Below, piece after piece: positions 52,071-63,744 of a DNA stretch of 64,000 nucleotides. The notes under the pieces were generated by a model. That model did no database searches. It was not told the origin of the DNA and saw only the letters and a list, made by a program, of their open reading frames with translations. The stretch comes from Andreprevotia chitinilytica DSM 18519 (GTDB lineage: Bacteria > Pseudomonadota > Gammaproteobacteria > Burkholderiales > Chitinibacteraceae). Location: positions 186,001 to 250,000 of the forward strand of contig NZ_JONM01000007.1 of NCBI RefSeq assembly GCF_000711875.1, written 5' to 3'. Position numbers and translations under genes: made by a program. How positions within the stretch are numbered: the stretch's first letter is position 1; each line of letters begins with the position of its first letter.

Positions 52071-52209
52071 GAAACGACCTCCGGTTGAAGTGAGTCATTC
52101 TGACGGCGTGGTGCGACGATGCAGACCCGGGACACGAGCATCGCCAAGGCCAGCACGATGCCTGTGCCACCGGTTGGCAGATTGTTGCGGAGGGACTCAT
52201 GCTGTGCGC

Positions 52210-54160
<1,951 letters not shown>

Positions 54161-54191
54161 CCAATGGCTTCTGCAATGGGAGCGCCAACCG

Positions 54192-55013
54192 TCAACCGCG
54201 AACCTTGCCAAGAAAAGTCCGCAGCACCTCATTGAACAGCGCTGGCCTTTGCAGCGGAGCGAAATGACTCACGCCCGGCAGCAGGATCAACTGCGCCCCA
54301 GGGCTATGCCGGGCGAGGTATTCGGCGTGTTCCTGTTTGATGAATTCATCATACTCACTGTGCACGATCGCGACGGGCATCTGGATCGCAGCCAGCTCGT
54401 GCGCCGAGTAATTGGGCTCGGTCTTCATCATTTCGCTGACTGCGCCGACAAAGGCATTGAATGCCGCTGGCGTGGCGGACAATTGGGCATAGTCTTTGGC
54501 ATGCCGCCCGAAACACCGGTCGATGATCGGCGTGGGCACGAATTCCTTGGTGCCGCTCGGGTCCATATTGCAGCCAAAGAAAAAGACCCCGGTCACGCGT
54601 GCCGGGGCTTGCATCGCCAGGATCAAGGCGGTGCATGCGCCGTCGCTCCACCCCACCAAGGCGGCTCGTTCCAGCTGCAACGTGTCCATCACGGCGAGCA
54701 CGTCGGACGCCATCAATTCATACCGATAGGGCCGTTCATCACGCGTGCTGCGGCCATGACCGCGGCTATCGATCAGCACGACGCGATGGCCGGCATCCAC
54801 CAGCGCCTGAACCTGATAGCCCCAATTCCCGCTATGGCCCAGACCGCCGTGCAGCAGCAGCACGGGGGAGCCGGCCCCATAAGTCGCGTACCAGATTCGG
54901 GCGCCGTCGTGCTCCACATAGCCCTGATCGCTCGGGTCCGGCAGGGGCGCTGCGCCATGCGCCGCAAAATGCGTCAGATCGTCGTCGAATGCATTCGTGT
55001 TGAAGTGATTCAA
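54192..55013 (-). CDS. Alpha/beta hydrolase
   Basis: A TTG at 55013 with AAGGAG six bases upstream gives 273 residues. 'VLLLHGGLGHSGNW' provides the oxyanion His-Gly, 'GWSDGACTALILAM' holds the Ser123 nucleophile, and 'GVSHFAPLQRP' holds the likely catalytic His. 'YEVIDSRGHGRS'-like 'VVLIDSRGHGRST' is the standard strand-5 segment. No signal peptide, so cytoplasmic. It is of the soluble epoxide hydrolase/haloperoxidase-like group; the substrate is unknown. It is convergent with the LysR gene. Confidence 0.88.
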   Translation of the reverse strand: MNHFNTNAFDDDLTHFAAHGAAPLPDPSDQGYVEHDGARIWYATYGAGSPVLLLHGGLGHSGNWGYQVQALVDAGHRVVLIDSRGHGRSTRDERPYRYELMASDVLAVMDTLQLERAALVGWSDGACTALILAMQAPARVTGVFFFGCNMDPSGTKEFVPTPIIDRCFGRHAKDYAQLSATPAAFNAFVGAVSEMMKTEPNYSAHELAAIQMPVAIVHSEYDEFIKQEHAEYLARHSPGAQLILLPGVSHFAPLQRPALFNEVLRTFLGKVRG

Positions 55014-55058
55014 GGTCCACTCCTTGCTGGTCAACAAACACTGACGAGGTGGAATCCG

Positions 55059-55478
<420 letters not shown>

Positions 55479-55666
55479 GTTCCCATCCTGAAGGTTCCAG
55501 ATGCATGCGTCGTGCAAGGCTTCCAAACAGCGCCGCATCACGTTTGAAATGAACAGGCGGGCAATCGCCGGTCCCGGTTAAATGTAGCGCCAGGCAGTTG
55601 GGTATTCAAAATACCCCCACTTAACCTGTCTCAAAAATTACACACCGCAAAGAATATTTGATAAAC

Positions 55667-55697
55667 AAAAATGCCCCAATTCAATTGGGGCATTTTT
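55667..55697. terminator. Bidirectional rho-independent terminator
   Basis: AAAAATGCCCCAATT and AATTGGGGCATTTTT pair across a single-base centre. It lies below the stop of the DUF4124 gene and should end that transcript. Confidence 0.9.
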
Positions 55698-55748
55698 ATC
55701 CAATCCTGCTGGCGCAATCCTAGCCGCGCTTAAGCCGGCTCTTGCACA

Positions 55749-56243
55749 TCAAGAACAGGTAATCCGCTTGGCCGGAATCGCGCGCTGCTGCAGAACGAAG
55801 AAATAACCCTCCTCCCCTGCGGTATTGCGTCCACGGTAAAGCCCTTCGGGCAGACGACTGCCGCGTGCGCCAAAGGTGAGGCCTTGCTTGGCATCGAAGT
55901 GATACGCCTCGCCAATGGCGTGTACTTGATCTGCCGTGGCGGTCTGCAATTCCGAACCATTCCAGCTTGGCTTGTCGATGGCGTAAAGGTTGAGCACCGT
56001 GCGCTTGCTATAGGCGTTGCGCTCCTGCTTGACCTCGAACCGCTCCGACACGCCGTACGACGGCGCAGAGGCATAACACCCGACCATCGGGTCGCCGGAT
56101 TTCACTTCGGTTTTCAGGGCCGTGCTGGAGGGCTCGCACGGGCGCTCCTGATAAGACAGGGAGCCGTCCTTCATGCATTTGTACATTCCGGCCTGCGCCG
56201 CGTGAGCGGCGACCAACAGCAGAACTAGTAGGCTTTTTTTCAT
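55749..56243 (-). CDS. DUF4124-type secreted protein
   Basis: The 164-residue protein has a signal peptide ('SLLVLLLVAAHAAQA', cut near residue 18) directly followed by 'GMYKCMKDGSLSYQERPCEP', the DUF4124 pattern with two Cys. The remaining part is unassigned, with two further Cys ('VGCYASAP', terminal 'ITCS') that could make disulphides in the periplasm. Function unknown. Confidence 0.82.
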   Translation of the reverse strand: MKKSLLVLLLVAAHAAQAGMYKCMKDGSLSYQERPCEPSSTALKTEVKSGDPMVGCYASAPSYGVSERFEVKQERNAYSKRTVLNLYAIDKPSWNGSELQTATADQVHAIGEAYHFDAKQGLTFGARGSRLPEGLYRGRNTAGEEGYFFVLQQRAIPAKRITCS

Positions 56244-56377
56244 GGTCTTGGGTCGCTACGAAACGATGGATGTTGCCGTATGCATATCATAGCGTGGGAT
56301 GCCATTGTCTTATACAGCGCGAAAGCGAAGTGTCGCTTCTGTGCAAATCCTATCTTTACACGGGGTTTGGGTCGGCT

Positions 56378-56776
56378 TTACCAGATGGTGTGAACGTGGG
56401 CGTAGGCCCTGATTTTTTCATCGGCGCTCACCACTGGCACGGCCAGTTTACGTGCGGTAGCGACAATGATCCGATCAGCCGAATCTTTGTGGAACTCACC
56501 CGGCAGCTCGGTGGATTTCACGCCGATTTCGTTATCCACGGACATGAAGTGCACCCCTTCGATCCGCTCCACCACTGCCAGCCATTCGGCGACATCCATC
56601 GTTAACGTGATGCGCCCTTTCTGCACCAGCATAGCGATTTCCCACGCCGTGATCGATGAAACGATGATGTCCCCGCCTTTCAGTTCGACCTCGATGGCCG
56701 CAAGCGCTGCCGGGGAAAGTTGGTCACAGTCTCCACTGACCCACCAAATGAGTGTGTGCGTGTCGACGACGACCAT
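56378..56776 (-). CDS. vapC: VapC-type PIN-domain toxin
   Basis: The 132-residue product is a PIN-domain RNase. The acidic residues Asp5 ('MVVVDTHTLIWW'), Glu46 ('TAWEIAML'), Asp101 ('KDSADRIIVATA') and Asp119 ('VVSADEKI') are all present, so it should be active. Free VapC toxins cut RNA (often tRNA or rRNA) and stop growth. The ATG overlaps the antitoxin stop by one base (TGATG), the usual coupling in such pairs. Confidence 0.92.
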   Translation of the reverse strand: MVVVDTHTLIWWVSGDCDQLSPAALAAIEVELKGGDIIVSSITAWEIAMLVQKGRITLTMDVAEWLAVVERIEGVHFMSVDNEIGVKSTELPGEFHKDSADRIIVATARKLAVPVVSADEKIRAYAHVHTIW

Positions 56777-57009
56777 CAGGCAGACTCCCAATCGTCATCG
56801 GCTACCGGATCGGTGGGGCGGTCATAGTGTTTGACCGTACCGCGCAATATATCGAGCGGGCTGCGCGCGTCTTCCCGATAGGGACGTACTTCCAACTTGG
56901 GCTGGCCGCGCTCTGTCACGATCAGGGATTGTCCGCTGGCTTCGACTTCGCGCATGAGTTCGAGCGCATGCGCCTTGAAGTGCGACTTGGAGACTTGAGG
57001 GGTAGGCAT
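56776..57009 (-). CDS. Phd/YefM-type antitoxin
   Basis: The ATG at 57009 gives 77 residues. 'VSKSHFKAHALELMREVEAS' and 'GQSLIVTERGQPKLEVRPYR' match the Phd/YefM N-terminal DNA-binding fold; the acidic C-terminal tail ('PTDPVADDDWESA') would bind the toxin. It probably represses its own promoter in the 57010-57281 gap. Partner of the VapC gene just downstream. Confidence 0.9.
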   Translation of the reverse strand: MPTPQVSKSHFKAHALELMREVEASGQSLIVTERGQPKLEVRPYREDARSPLDILRGTVKHYDRPTDPVADDDWESA

Positions 57010-57178
57010 GGTGTCGGAACCTGAATAGTCACATCGTATAGTCACATGCTAATGCGAGATGTGACTACATGCCATGACTGTTTGGCGCGCAGGATGGATT
57101 CAGCGATACCCATCATTCCCGATCATCGAATCCGCATGGATATCGCAGGTGTTCCCGCGCGTGCAAACGGGTTGCAGC

Positions 57179-57223
57179 GCCCTCTCCCCCGGCCCCTCTC
57201 CCGTAAACGGGCGAGGGGAGAAA
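57179..57223. repeat. Family 3 repeat arm before the VapC/Phd pair
   Basis: CCCTCTCCCCCGGCCCCTCT followed by CCCGTAAACGGGCGAGGGGA matches one arm of the family 3 element, with a short internal hairpin at CCCGTAAACGGG. A nearby GGGCTGAG...CTCAACCC inverted repeat lies at 57240-57270. No gene is seen in 57010-57281. Confidence 0.65.
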
Positions 57224-57281
57224 ACCACGGGGCTTCATAGGATGGGCTGAGCACACAAGCTCAACCCATCCTGCGAACTTG

Positions 57282-58736
57282 CTACAAATTCGCACCTTCC
57301 GTCTTGGCCGGCTGCCGCACCGGCAAACTGATCCTGAATGTCGTCCCTGTGCCGACTGCGCTCTCCACGTCGATCCGACCGTGATGTTTCTTCACGATGC
57401 CATAGGCGAGCGATAGCCCGAGGCCGGCGCCTTCGCCGATGGCGCGGGTGGTAAAGAAGGGGTCGAAGATGCGAGGCAAGTGTTGCGGGGTGATACCGCA
57501 GCCGTTGTCGGCGATTTCGATCCAGACCTCGCCATCCGTCTTGCCGGTGCGGATACGGATTTCGCCCCCTGCTCCACCGTGCGCCGTGGTGGCTTGGGCT
57601 GCGTTGAGCAGCATGTTGAGGAAGGCTTGGTTGAGTTCGAGCGGCAGGCATTCCACATCCGGCAGCTCGCCGTATTGGCGGGTGATGGTTACGTGTTGCA
57701 GCTCGCTGGCGATGATGTTGAGCGTGCTGTCCAGCCCGCGATGCAGGTCAGCCTGCTGCCACTCGGCATCGTCGACGTGGGAGAACTCTTTCAAGTCCTG
57801 GACGATTTTTTTCACCCGCCGCAGGCCATCGTGGGATTCAGCCAGCAGGGCCACGATGTCTTCGCGCAGGTAATTGAGTTCGATGCGTGCCTTCAGCACG
57901 TGGACAGCATCGAGCTGGCCGGCATCGGTGTGGGATTCGAGCCGTTCATAGGCGTCGATCAGCGTCAGCAAGTCCTGCTGGTAGCCTTCCAGCGTGGTCA
58001 TGTTGGCGATGACGAAGCTGATCGGATTGTTGATCTCGTGCGCAACGCCGGCAGCGAGCTGGCCGATGGCGGCCATTTTTTCCGATTGCAGCAGCTGGAT
58101 GTGCATGTCTTCGAGCCGCTGGTTGGTATTGCGCAGCACGGTATTCAGTTCGGTCAGTTCGGCGGTGCGCTCGGCCACGCGGGCTTCCAGGTGGTCGCCG
58201 TGGCGGGCCAGTTCATCCACCAGCCGGCGCATGGCTTGCCGGCTTTGCGCCAGCTCGCTCAGCACCTCGTAGGCGCGCAGACAGACGATGGTAGTCGTCA
58301 TCAGCTTGCGGGCGGTGAGCTCGGTCTTTTCCTTGTAATCGTTGATGTCGTAGTCAATGGTGACTTGCTGCTCGCCCGCTACGCCGGGTTGGCCGGTGCG
58401 CAACACGATGCGGATCAGCTGGTTGCCAAGCTCCCGGCGGATGCGCTCGACCAGCCGCAGACCGGCGTCTTCGGTCTCCATCACCACATCAAGGAAGACC
58501 AGCGCGATGTCCTGCTCGCGGGAGAGGATGTCGTAGGCGGCGCTGGCCGATTCGGCATTGATGAAATGCAGGCGGCGGCCTTTGAACTGCAGCTTGCCCA
58601 GCGCCAGCCGCGTCAGCGCGAGCACATCCGGTTCGTCATCGACGACCAGTATTTTCCAGGGCGCTGGCTGCAGCGGGTTAGGCGTGTGCTCGTCGTCGTG
58701 CAGCAACCATTGGTCGTTGTCGGCCTCCTCTGCCAT
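57282..58736 (-). CDS. Receiver-histidine kinase sensory protein (DUF3369-like linker)
   Basis: The ATG at 58736 with GGAG upstream gives 484 residues. An N-terminal receiver has Asp83 ('ALVFLDVVMETED'). 'RIVLRTGQPGVAGEQQVTID' and 'DYKEKTELTARKL' resemble the linker seen in DUF3369 response regulators. A coiled region follows, then the HisKA H-box 'GQLAAGVAHEINNPISFV' (His233) and a HATPase_c domain with 'DNGCGI' and 'GEGAGLGLSLAYGIV'. It is probably a cytoplasmic kinase that takes input through its receiver. It is transcribed leftward, alone. Confidence 0.92.
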   Translation of the reverse strand: MAEEADNDQWLLHDDEHTPNPLQPAPWKILVVDDEPDVLALTRLALGKLQFKGRRLHFINAESASAAYDILSREQDIALVFLDVVMETEDAGLRLVERIRRELGNQLIRIVLRTGQPGVAGEQQVTIDYDINDYKEKTELTARKLMTTTIVCLRAYEVLSELAQSRQAMRRLVDELARHGDHLEARVAERTAELTELNTVLRNTNQRLEDMHIQLLQSEKMAAIGQLAAGVAHEINNPISFVIANMTTLEGYQQDLLTLIDAYERLESHTDAGQLDAVHVLKARIELNYLREDIVALLAESHDGLRRVKKIVQDLKEFSHVDDAEWQQADLHRGLDSTLNIIASELQHVTITRQYGELPDVECLPLELNQAFLNMLLNAAQATTAHGGAGGEIRIRTGKTDGEVWIEIADNGCGITPQHLPRIFDPFFTTRAIGEGAGLGLSLAYGIVKKHHGRIDVESAVGTGTTFRISLPVRQPAKTEGANL

Positions 58737-58850
58737 CGTCGCTCCATGTATCCAGCATGATCTAGATGAACAATGGCACATCGGCGAAAAAGCTGCTGGC
58801 TGATGCTAGTGTCATGGGTGGTCGATGGGTGGAGCCTGTTCGCGATCTTT

Positions 58851-58967
58851 TGTCCCCTCTCCCACTTGTGGGAGAGGGTTAGGGAGAGGGTGCTTGCAAA
58901 GGTCGATGCACTTGGAACCAGCCTCTCCCCCAGCCCCTCTCCCACAAGTGTGAGAGGGGAGAAAACC
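58851..58967. repeat. Inverted-repeat element, family 3, copy in signalling cluster
   Basis: Left arm CCCCTCTCCCACTTGTGGGA then GAGGGTTAGGGAGAGGG; right arm CCTCTCCCCCAGCCCCTCTC then CCACAAGTGTGAGAGGGGAG. It lies between the two large signalling genes. Confidence 0.85.
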
Positions 58968-59020
58968 AGCCTGCGTCAGCATCGTGAACAGCCGCCCAAC
59001 ATCAGCCAGCGCAGCTGCGA

Positions 59021-61117
59021 CTACTTGAACATGGTGGAAAAGTTCGCGGCAAACAGCGGCGCGCATTCTTCAGCCGGCACCGGTCTGCTGAACAGGAAGC
59101 CTTGCACCGTATCGCAGCCGGCTTCTTGCAACAGCTGCAGCTGCGCCATCGTTTCCACGCCTTCCGCGATCACTTCCAGCCGCAGCTGGTGCGACATGGC
59201 GATCACGGCGCGGGAGATGGCGAGGTCGTTGGCATCGGTGGTGATATCACGCACGAACGCCTGATCGAGCTTGAGCCGGTTGACCGGGAAACGCTTGAGG
59301 TAGCTCAGGTTGGAATAGCCGGTGCCAAAGTCATCGATCGCCATCTGCAAGCCCATCTGCCGCAGCTGGCTCATGATCGCGATGGTGGCTTGCGGATCGC
59401 GCATGGAGGCCGATTCGGTCAGCTCCAGCTCGATCTGGCCGGGCAGCACGCCGAACTCCGCGAGCACGGTGCGGATGTCCTGCAACAGCTCCATCGCGGA
59501 AAACTGGCTGGCGGAGAGGTTGACCGCCACCGTCGGCGGATTGAGGCCGGCGGCCTGCCATTCCTTCAACTGGCGGCACGCTTCGCGCATGACCCAGTTT
59601 CCAAGCTGCGTCATCAGCCCGCAGACTTCCGCCATGGCGATGAAGCGCGTCGGCCCGAGCAGCCCGAGGCGCGGGTGCCGCCAGCGGATCAGCGCTTCCA
59701 GCCCGTTGAGGCGGCCGGTTTGCAGATCGACTTGCGGCTGGTAGTAGAGGATCAATTCATCGTTGCTTTGCAGCGACTCGCGCAGCTCGCTTTCGATCTG
59801 CAAACGCTCACGCGCTTCGTTCGATAGCAGCGGCGTATAGAAGGCGTAGCCCGAGCCAGCCTCGCCTTCCGCCACGTGCAGGGCGGATTCGGAGGCTTGA
59901 ATCAGCCCGTCCGCGGCCGGCGCATCACGCGGGTAGAGCACCACGCCGGCATGCGCCGGCAGCACCCAGCTTTTATCTTCGACCTGAATCGGCAAGCGCA
60001 GCTGCTCCAGGATGTACGGCACCAGCACCGTCAACTCCTGCTCCTGCCCCACGCCAAAGGCCAGCGCAAAGGTGTGGTCGCCCACGCGGGCCAGCAGCTC
60101 GTGCGAGGCCGGCCAAGCGCGCAGCCGTTGCGTGGTTTCCAGCAGAATTTGGTTGATCACCGCATCGCCGTAGCTATCGCGGATTTCTTGCACGCGGGCG
60201 AGGCCGACCATCATGGTGACCAGCGATGCGCCGTGCAGCCCCTTGCAGTAATTCTCCAGCCGCAGCTGGAACAGCTTGCGGTTGGGCAAGCCGGTGACCG
60301 GATCGAAATGGCCGAGGAAATAGGCTTTTTCTTCGGCTTTTTCCTGCGCGGTGACATCGATGCCGCACAGTACCAGCCGTTCGCCGTGCGAGCCGGCGCG
60401 GGTCAAATGCCCGACCGACCAGAGAATCACCCGGCCATTCGGTGTGGTGGCGCGCCAGGGCCGATTCGGCAAGGCGCTTTGCTGCTCGGACGAGATACGA
60501 ATCTGCCAGCGGGCGAGTTCGGCGTTTTCCGGCACCACCAGGGCATCCCAGAACAACGCGCCCAGCACGGCATCACGCGGCAGGCCCAGCACCTGTTCGG
60601 CAGCCGGGTTGAGGTGCAGCACGTAGCCGTTTTCATCCAGCACGGTGATCAGCGCCCGGGCGGTATCGAGGATGGTACGCACCAGCACGCGCTCGGCTTC
60701 CAGCTCGCCGCTGATGCGCGCCCGTGCTTTTTTTTCGTCGCGTTCGGTCAGCGCCCGCATCATCGCCGCCGGCAGCCGGGCCATGCGATCCTTGAGCACG
60801 TAATCGGTCGCGCCGGAGCGCAATGTTTCCACCGCCCGCTCCTCCCCGAGCGAGCCGGTCACAAACAGGAAGGGGATATCGGAGGCGCTGGTATTGCGCA
60901 TCGCCAGCGCCGCCAGGCCATCAAAGCCGGGCACGTTGAAGTCCGACAGGATGATGTCCGGCTTGTCCGTCGCCAGGCCGTCGACAAAACCTTGCTCATC
61001 CGATACGCAGTGGACATTCGCGAGAATTCCGGCCGCAGCAAGTTCTGCCTCCAACAGTTCAGCGTCGGTTGGCATGTCTTCCAAGAGCAATACGCGCAAT
61101 GCTTCCACGATGACCAT
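59021..61117 (-). CDS. REC-PAS-degenerate GGDEF-EAL signalling protein
   Basis: The 698-residue protein has a receiver (Asp59 in '[12 protein letters not shown]'), a PAS domain at about 145-265 and a GGDEF-fold domain whose signature is 'VGDHT' at 345-349 ('[14 protein letters not shown]') instead of GGDEF, so cyclase activity is probably lost. An intact-looking EAL domain at about 440-690 has 'NGLEALIRW' (474-479), '[10 protein letters not shown]', '[14 protein letters not shown]', 'KLDQAFVRD' and 'AEGVETMAQ'. It is therefore likely a c-di-GMP phosphodiesterase whose activity is set by phosphorylation of its receiver. It is the last gene of a leftward unit with the two genes above it. Confidence 0.93.
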   Translation of the reverse strand: MVIVEALRVLLLEDMPTDAELLEAELAAAGILANVHCVSDEQGFVDGLATDKPDIILSDFNVPGFDGLAALAMRNTSASDIPFLFVTGSLGEERAVETLRSGATDYVLKDRMARLPAAMMRALTERDEKKARARISGELEAERVLVRTILDTARALITVLDENGYVLHLNPAAEQVLGLPRDAVLGALFWDALVVPENAELARWQIRISSEQQSALPNRPWRATTPNGRVILWSVGHLTRAGSHGERLVLCGIDVTAQEKAEEKAYFLGHFDPVTGLPNRKLFQLRLENYCKGLHGASLVTMMVGLARVQEIRDSYGDAVINQILLETTQRLRAWPASHELLARVGDHTFALAFGVGQEQELTVLVPYILEQLRLPIQVEDKSWVLPAHAGVVLYPRDAPAADGLIQASESALHVAEGEAGSGYAFYTPLLSNEARERLQIESELRESLQSNDELILYYQPQVDLQTGRLNGLEALIRWRHPRLGLLGPTRFIAMAEVCGLMTQLGNWVMREACRQLKEWQAAGLNPPTVAVNLSASQFSAMELLQDIRTVLAEFGVLPGQIELELTESASMRDPQATIAIMSQLRQMGLQMAIDDFGTGYSNLSYLKRFPVNRLKLDQAFVRDITTDANDLAISRAVIAMSHQLRLEVIAEGVETMAQLQLLQEAGCDTVQGFLFSRPVPAEECAPLFAANFSTMFK

Positions 61118-61198
61118 CTCCGAGGTTCCGGTGCCGTTGCCCCCTGTCTGCGTCCCGTTTGGAATCGAACAGGTTGGGGAGACAACGGCTGGCGACGC

Positions 61199-61642
61199 CT
61201 AAGGTTTAGGTAGTCGGTTGATCAACAGCCAGTAAAACCCAAGCTTGGCGACTTCATTGCTGAAGGCATCGAAGTCGACCGGTTTCGTCACAAAACTGTT
61301 CACGCCCAAATCGTAGCCCTGCACCAGATCGCGCTCTTCGGCCGATGAGGTCAGCATCACCACCGGCACCTGGCGCAAGTGCTGGTCGGATTTCATCTCG
61401 CGCAGCACTTCCATGCCATCGATCTTGGGCAGCTTGAGATCAAGCAGCACCAGCCGGGGTGGAATCGGCGTGCGCCACGCGTATTCACCGCGGCAGTACA
61501 GGTAATCGAGCGCCGCCGCACCGTCCTTCAGCCATTCGATATGGTTGGCGAGCCGTTGCAAGCGCAAGGTCATCAGCGTCATTTCGGCATCGGCCGGGTT
61601 GTCCTCGACCAGCAGCACATCCAGTTGCAGCAGCTCGTTCAT
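61199..61642 (-). CDS. Single-domain response regulator
   Basis: A 147-residue CheY-like receiver with Asp68 ('LVLLDLKLPKIDG'), Thr/Ser at 'MLTSSAEE' and Lys120 in 'SFVTKPV'. The 'LDYLYCRGEYAWRTPIPPRL' insert before the active Asp is typical of receivers paired with phytochrome-type kinases. Its start overlaps the stop of the kinase gene at 61639 (ATGA), so the kinase is its cognate partner. Confidence 0.93.
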   Translation of the reverse strand: MNELLQLDVLLVEDNPADAEMTLMTLRLQRLANHIEWLKDGAAALDYLYCRGEYAWRTPIPPRLVLLDLKLPKIDGMEVLREMKSDQHLRQVPVVMLTSSAEERDLVQGYDLGVNSFVTKPVDFDAFSNEVAKLGFYWLLINRLPKP

Positions 61643-62784
61643 GCTGCCTCCTGCTCGGGCAGGGCGAAGTAAAAGCTCGCCCCTTTCCCTACTTCGCCTT
61701 CCGCCCAGACGCGCCCGCCATGTCGCCCGACGATGCTGGCCACCATCGCCAGGCCAACGCCGCTGCCGTGAAACTCATCGGAGTTATGCAGACGCTGGAA
61801 CAGCATGAACAGCTTGCCGGCGTAGCGCATGTCGAAACCGGCGCCGTTATCGCTGACCCGGTAACGGCATTCGCCGTCGATGGTTTCTCCGCTGACTTCG
61901 ATGCGCGGCTCCGGCTGATGGGCGGTGTATTTGGCCGCGTTCGACAGCAGGTTGACCCACACCTGGTGCAGCAAGCCGTAGTCGCCGGAGGTCGCCGGCA
62001 GGCGGTTGATCACGATCTGGCCATTGTAGTTAACGCCTTCCTGCGCCCAAGCGGCGCCGACCAGCGCGGCCATATCGATGCGCGAACGGTGCAGCTTGAC
62101 CCGCGTCACCCGTGAAAAATCGACCAGCTCATCCATCAGCATGCCCATCTTCGTGCAGTTTTCGCGCACCACGCCCAGCAAGCGCTGGTCTTCGTTGTCG
62201 AGGCGGTCGCGTGCCCGATCGGAGAGCAAGTGCGCAAACCCGTCGATGGCGCGCAGGGGCGCGCGGAGATCATGGGAGATGGCATAGGCGAAATGCTCGA
62301 TTTCCTTCGAGGGTTCGACTTCCTTCGCGGGTTTGCCGGCCTCTGGCGCCCCCACCTGGGCCACCCCCGCCACCCGCTCAATCTGGTGAATGATGTAGGT
62401 CACCTCACCATCCGCCCCCAGCACCGGCACATTGCATTGCCGCCACTGCGCGGGTGGGCTCCCGCCGTCTGTCGGCTCGGGGCGGCAAACCGCGTATTCA
62501 TTGACTGCCATGATGTTCGGGGCACGTGTTTGCAGCACTTGTGCCAGCGACGCCTGCAGTGCGGCTTGCACCGGCTCCGCCTGATCCGGCCCATCAACGC
62601 CATCGAACAAGGCAAACAGATCGCAGCCGAGGATATCTGCGCGTTGCAGCCGCGAAGCCTGCAGATACGCGTTGCTCGCCCCGGCGATCGTCAGATCGGG
62701 CGCCAGCACCAGGTATAAGCCCGGCGCAGATTCAAACAGCAGCTGGAAGTCCGGCTGCGGTACTGATTCATGCTTGGGTCGCAT
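61639..62784 (-). CDS. PAS-domain sensor histidine kinase
   Basis: The 381-residue protein has a PAS domain at about 10-140, a short linker, the H-box 'HFAYAISHDLRAPLRAIDGF' (His171) and a HATPase_c domain with 'VNLLSNAAKYTAH', 'VSDNGAGFDMRY' and 'GSGVGLAMVASIVGRHGG'. No membrane segment, so it senses an intracellular ligand. It is the first gene of the leftward three-gene unit kinase-receiver-phosphodiesterase. The 204-base gap to the divergent receiver gene is AT-rich near 62880-62950. Confidence 0.93.
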   Translation of the reverse strand: MRPKHESVPQPDFQLLFESAPGLYLVLAPDLTIAGASNAYLQASRLQRADILGCDLFALFDGVDGPDQAEPVQAALQASLAQVLQTRAPNIMAVNEYAVCRPEPTDGGSPPAQWRQCNVPVLGADGEVTYIIHQIERVAGVAQVGAPEAGKPAKEVEPSKEIEHFAYAISHDLRAPLRAIDGFAHLLSDRARDRLDNEDQRLLGVVRENCTKMGMLMDELVDFSRVTRVKLHRSRIDMAALVGAAWAQEGVNYNGQIVINRLPATSGDYGLLHQVWVNLLSNAAKYTAHQPEPRIEVSGETIDGECRYRVSDNGAGFDMRYAGKLFMLFQRLHNSDEFHGSGVGLAMVASIVGRHGGRVWAEGEVGKGASFYFALPEQEAA

Positions 62785-62955
62785 ACAAGATCCAACCGTT
62801 CAGGCTCCGTCGACATGTGTTTCGCCACTGCGCTTGGGGTGCCTGCTGATAAAACAAAAGGGGACGCCACGCTGAAAAACCGTTCAATTCATCCAAAAAT
62901 AAAAAGAAACAAGAAAATGAATCAAAGGAATCTCATACTGTTTTATATGTAAAAC

Positions 62956-63744
62956 ATGACGTTTTCAGAAAATATTGGCGCGCACTCCATGGAACGACAC
63001 TTACTTCTTGTTGACGACGAAGCAAATGTTCTCGCGGCCTTACGGCGGGCGTTGCGACGCGACGGCTATACGATCCACACCGCCGAAAGCGGCGTTGCCG
63101 GGCTGGAAATCCTCGCTGCCGAGCCGGTGGCGGTGATCGTTTCCGACCAGCGGATGCCGCATATGACCGGTTCCGAGTTCCTCGCGCGCGCGCGCGAACT
63201 CAAGCCCAACACGGTCCGCATCATGCTGTCCGGCTTCAGCGAAGTGCAGGCGCTGGCCGATGCGATCAATCAGGGCGCGGCGTGGAAGTTCCTGTTCAAG
63301 CCGTGGGAAGACGACCAGCTGCGCGGCCATATCGCCAATGCGTTCGAACAATATGAACTGGGCGAAACCAACCGGGTGCTGACCCTCGCGTTGCAGGTGG
63401 CCGGCGAGGAGATGGGCAAGCTCAACGAGATGCTGACCCAGCGCTTTGAGTCCGCGCACGCCAAGACGCAGGCCGAGCTGGCCGAGTCCTGGGCACGCTG
63501 GAACAACCTGCCGCTGGCTGCGGTTGAGCTGGATGCGCAAGGCTTCGTGATGGCGGCCAATCGCCGCGCCGGCGATTTCCAGCCCGGCCAGGGGCTCGTC
63601 ACCGATTGGCCCGCCTTGCTGGCCGGGCGCGCGGCCGACGGCAGTGGCCGGCATCCCAACCTGGGCCATTACTGGCTGCAGCCCTTCACCGCGGCGGACA
63701 GATCCGGTTTCGTCATGCTGTTTTCACCCCCGGAGAAATCATGA
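62956..63744 (+). CDS. Response regulator with C-terminal PAS-like domain
   Basis: The product has a receiver domain with Asp at 'VIVSDQRMPHMTG' (Asp53 if counted from the Met at 62989) and Lys in 'LFKPWED'; then a helical linker ('LTLALQVAGEEMGKLNEML') and a short PAS-like region ('NNLPLAAVELDAQGFVMAAN'). There is no HD-GYP, GGDEF or DNA-binding domain. Two starts are possible, 62956 and 62989; neither has a strong ribosome-binding site, and the second begins directly with the receiver. It is coupled by ATGA to the next gene. Confidence 0.85.
   Translation: MTFSENIGAHSMERHLLLVDDEANVLAALRRALRRDGYTIHTAESGVAGLEILAAEPVAVIVSDQRMPHMTGSEFLARARELKPNTVRIMLSGFSEVQALADAINQGAAWKFLFKPWEDDQLRGHIANAFEQYELGETNRVLTLALQVAGEEMGKLNEMLTQRFESAHAKTQAELAESWARWNNLPLAAVELDAQGFVMAANRRAGDFQPGQGLVTDWPALLAGRAADGSGRHPNLGHYWLQPFTAADRSGFVMLFSPPEKS

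Noticed and set aside
52071-52209. Minus-strand frame with an LPTGG-like motif, hydrophobic stretch and Arg-Arg, resembling a sortase anchor
   Set aside because: The frame has no start of its own, runs out of frame into the aldo/keto reductase gene, and the organism is Gram-negative with no sortase seen; a chance resemblance or remnant.
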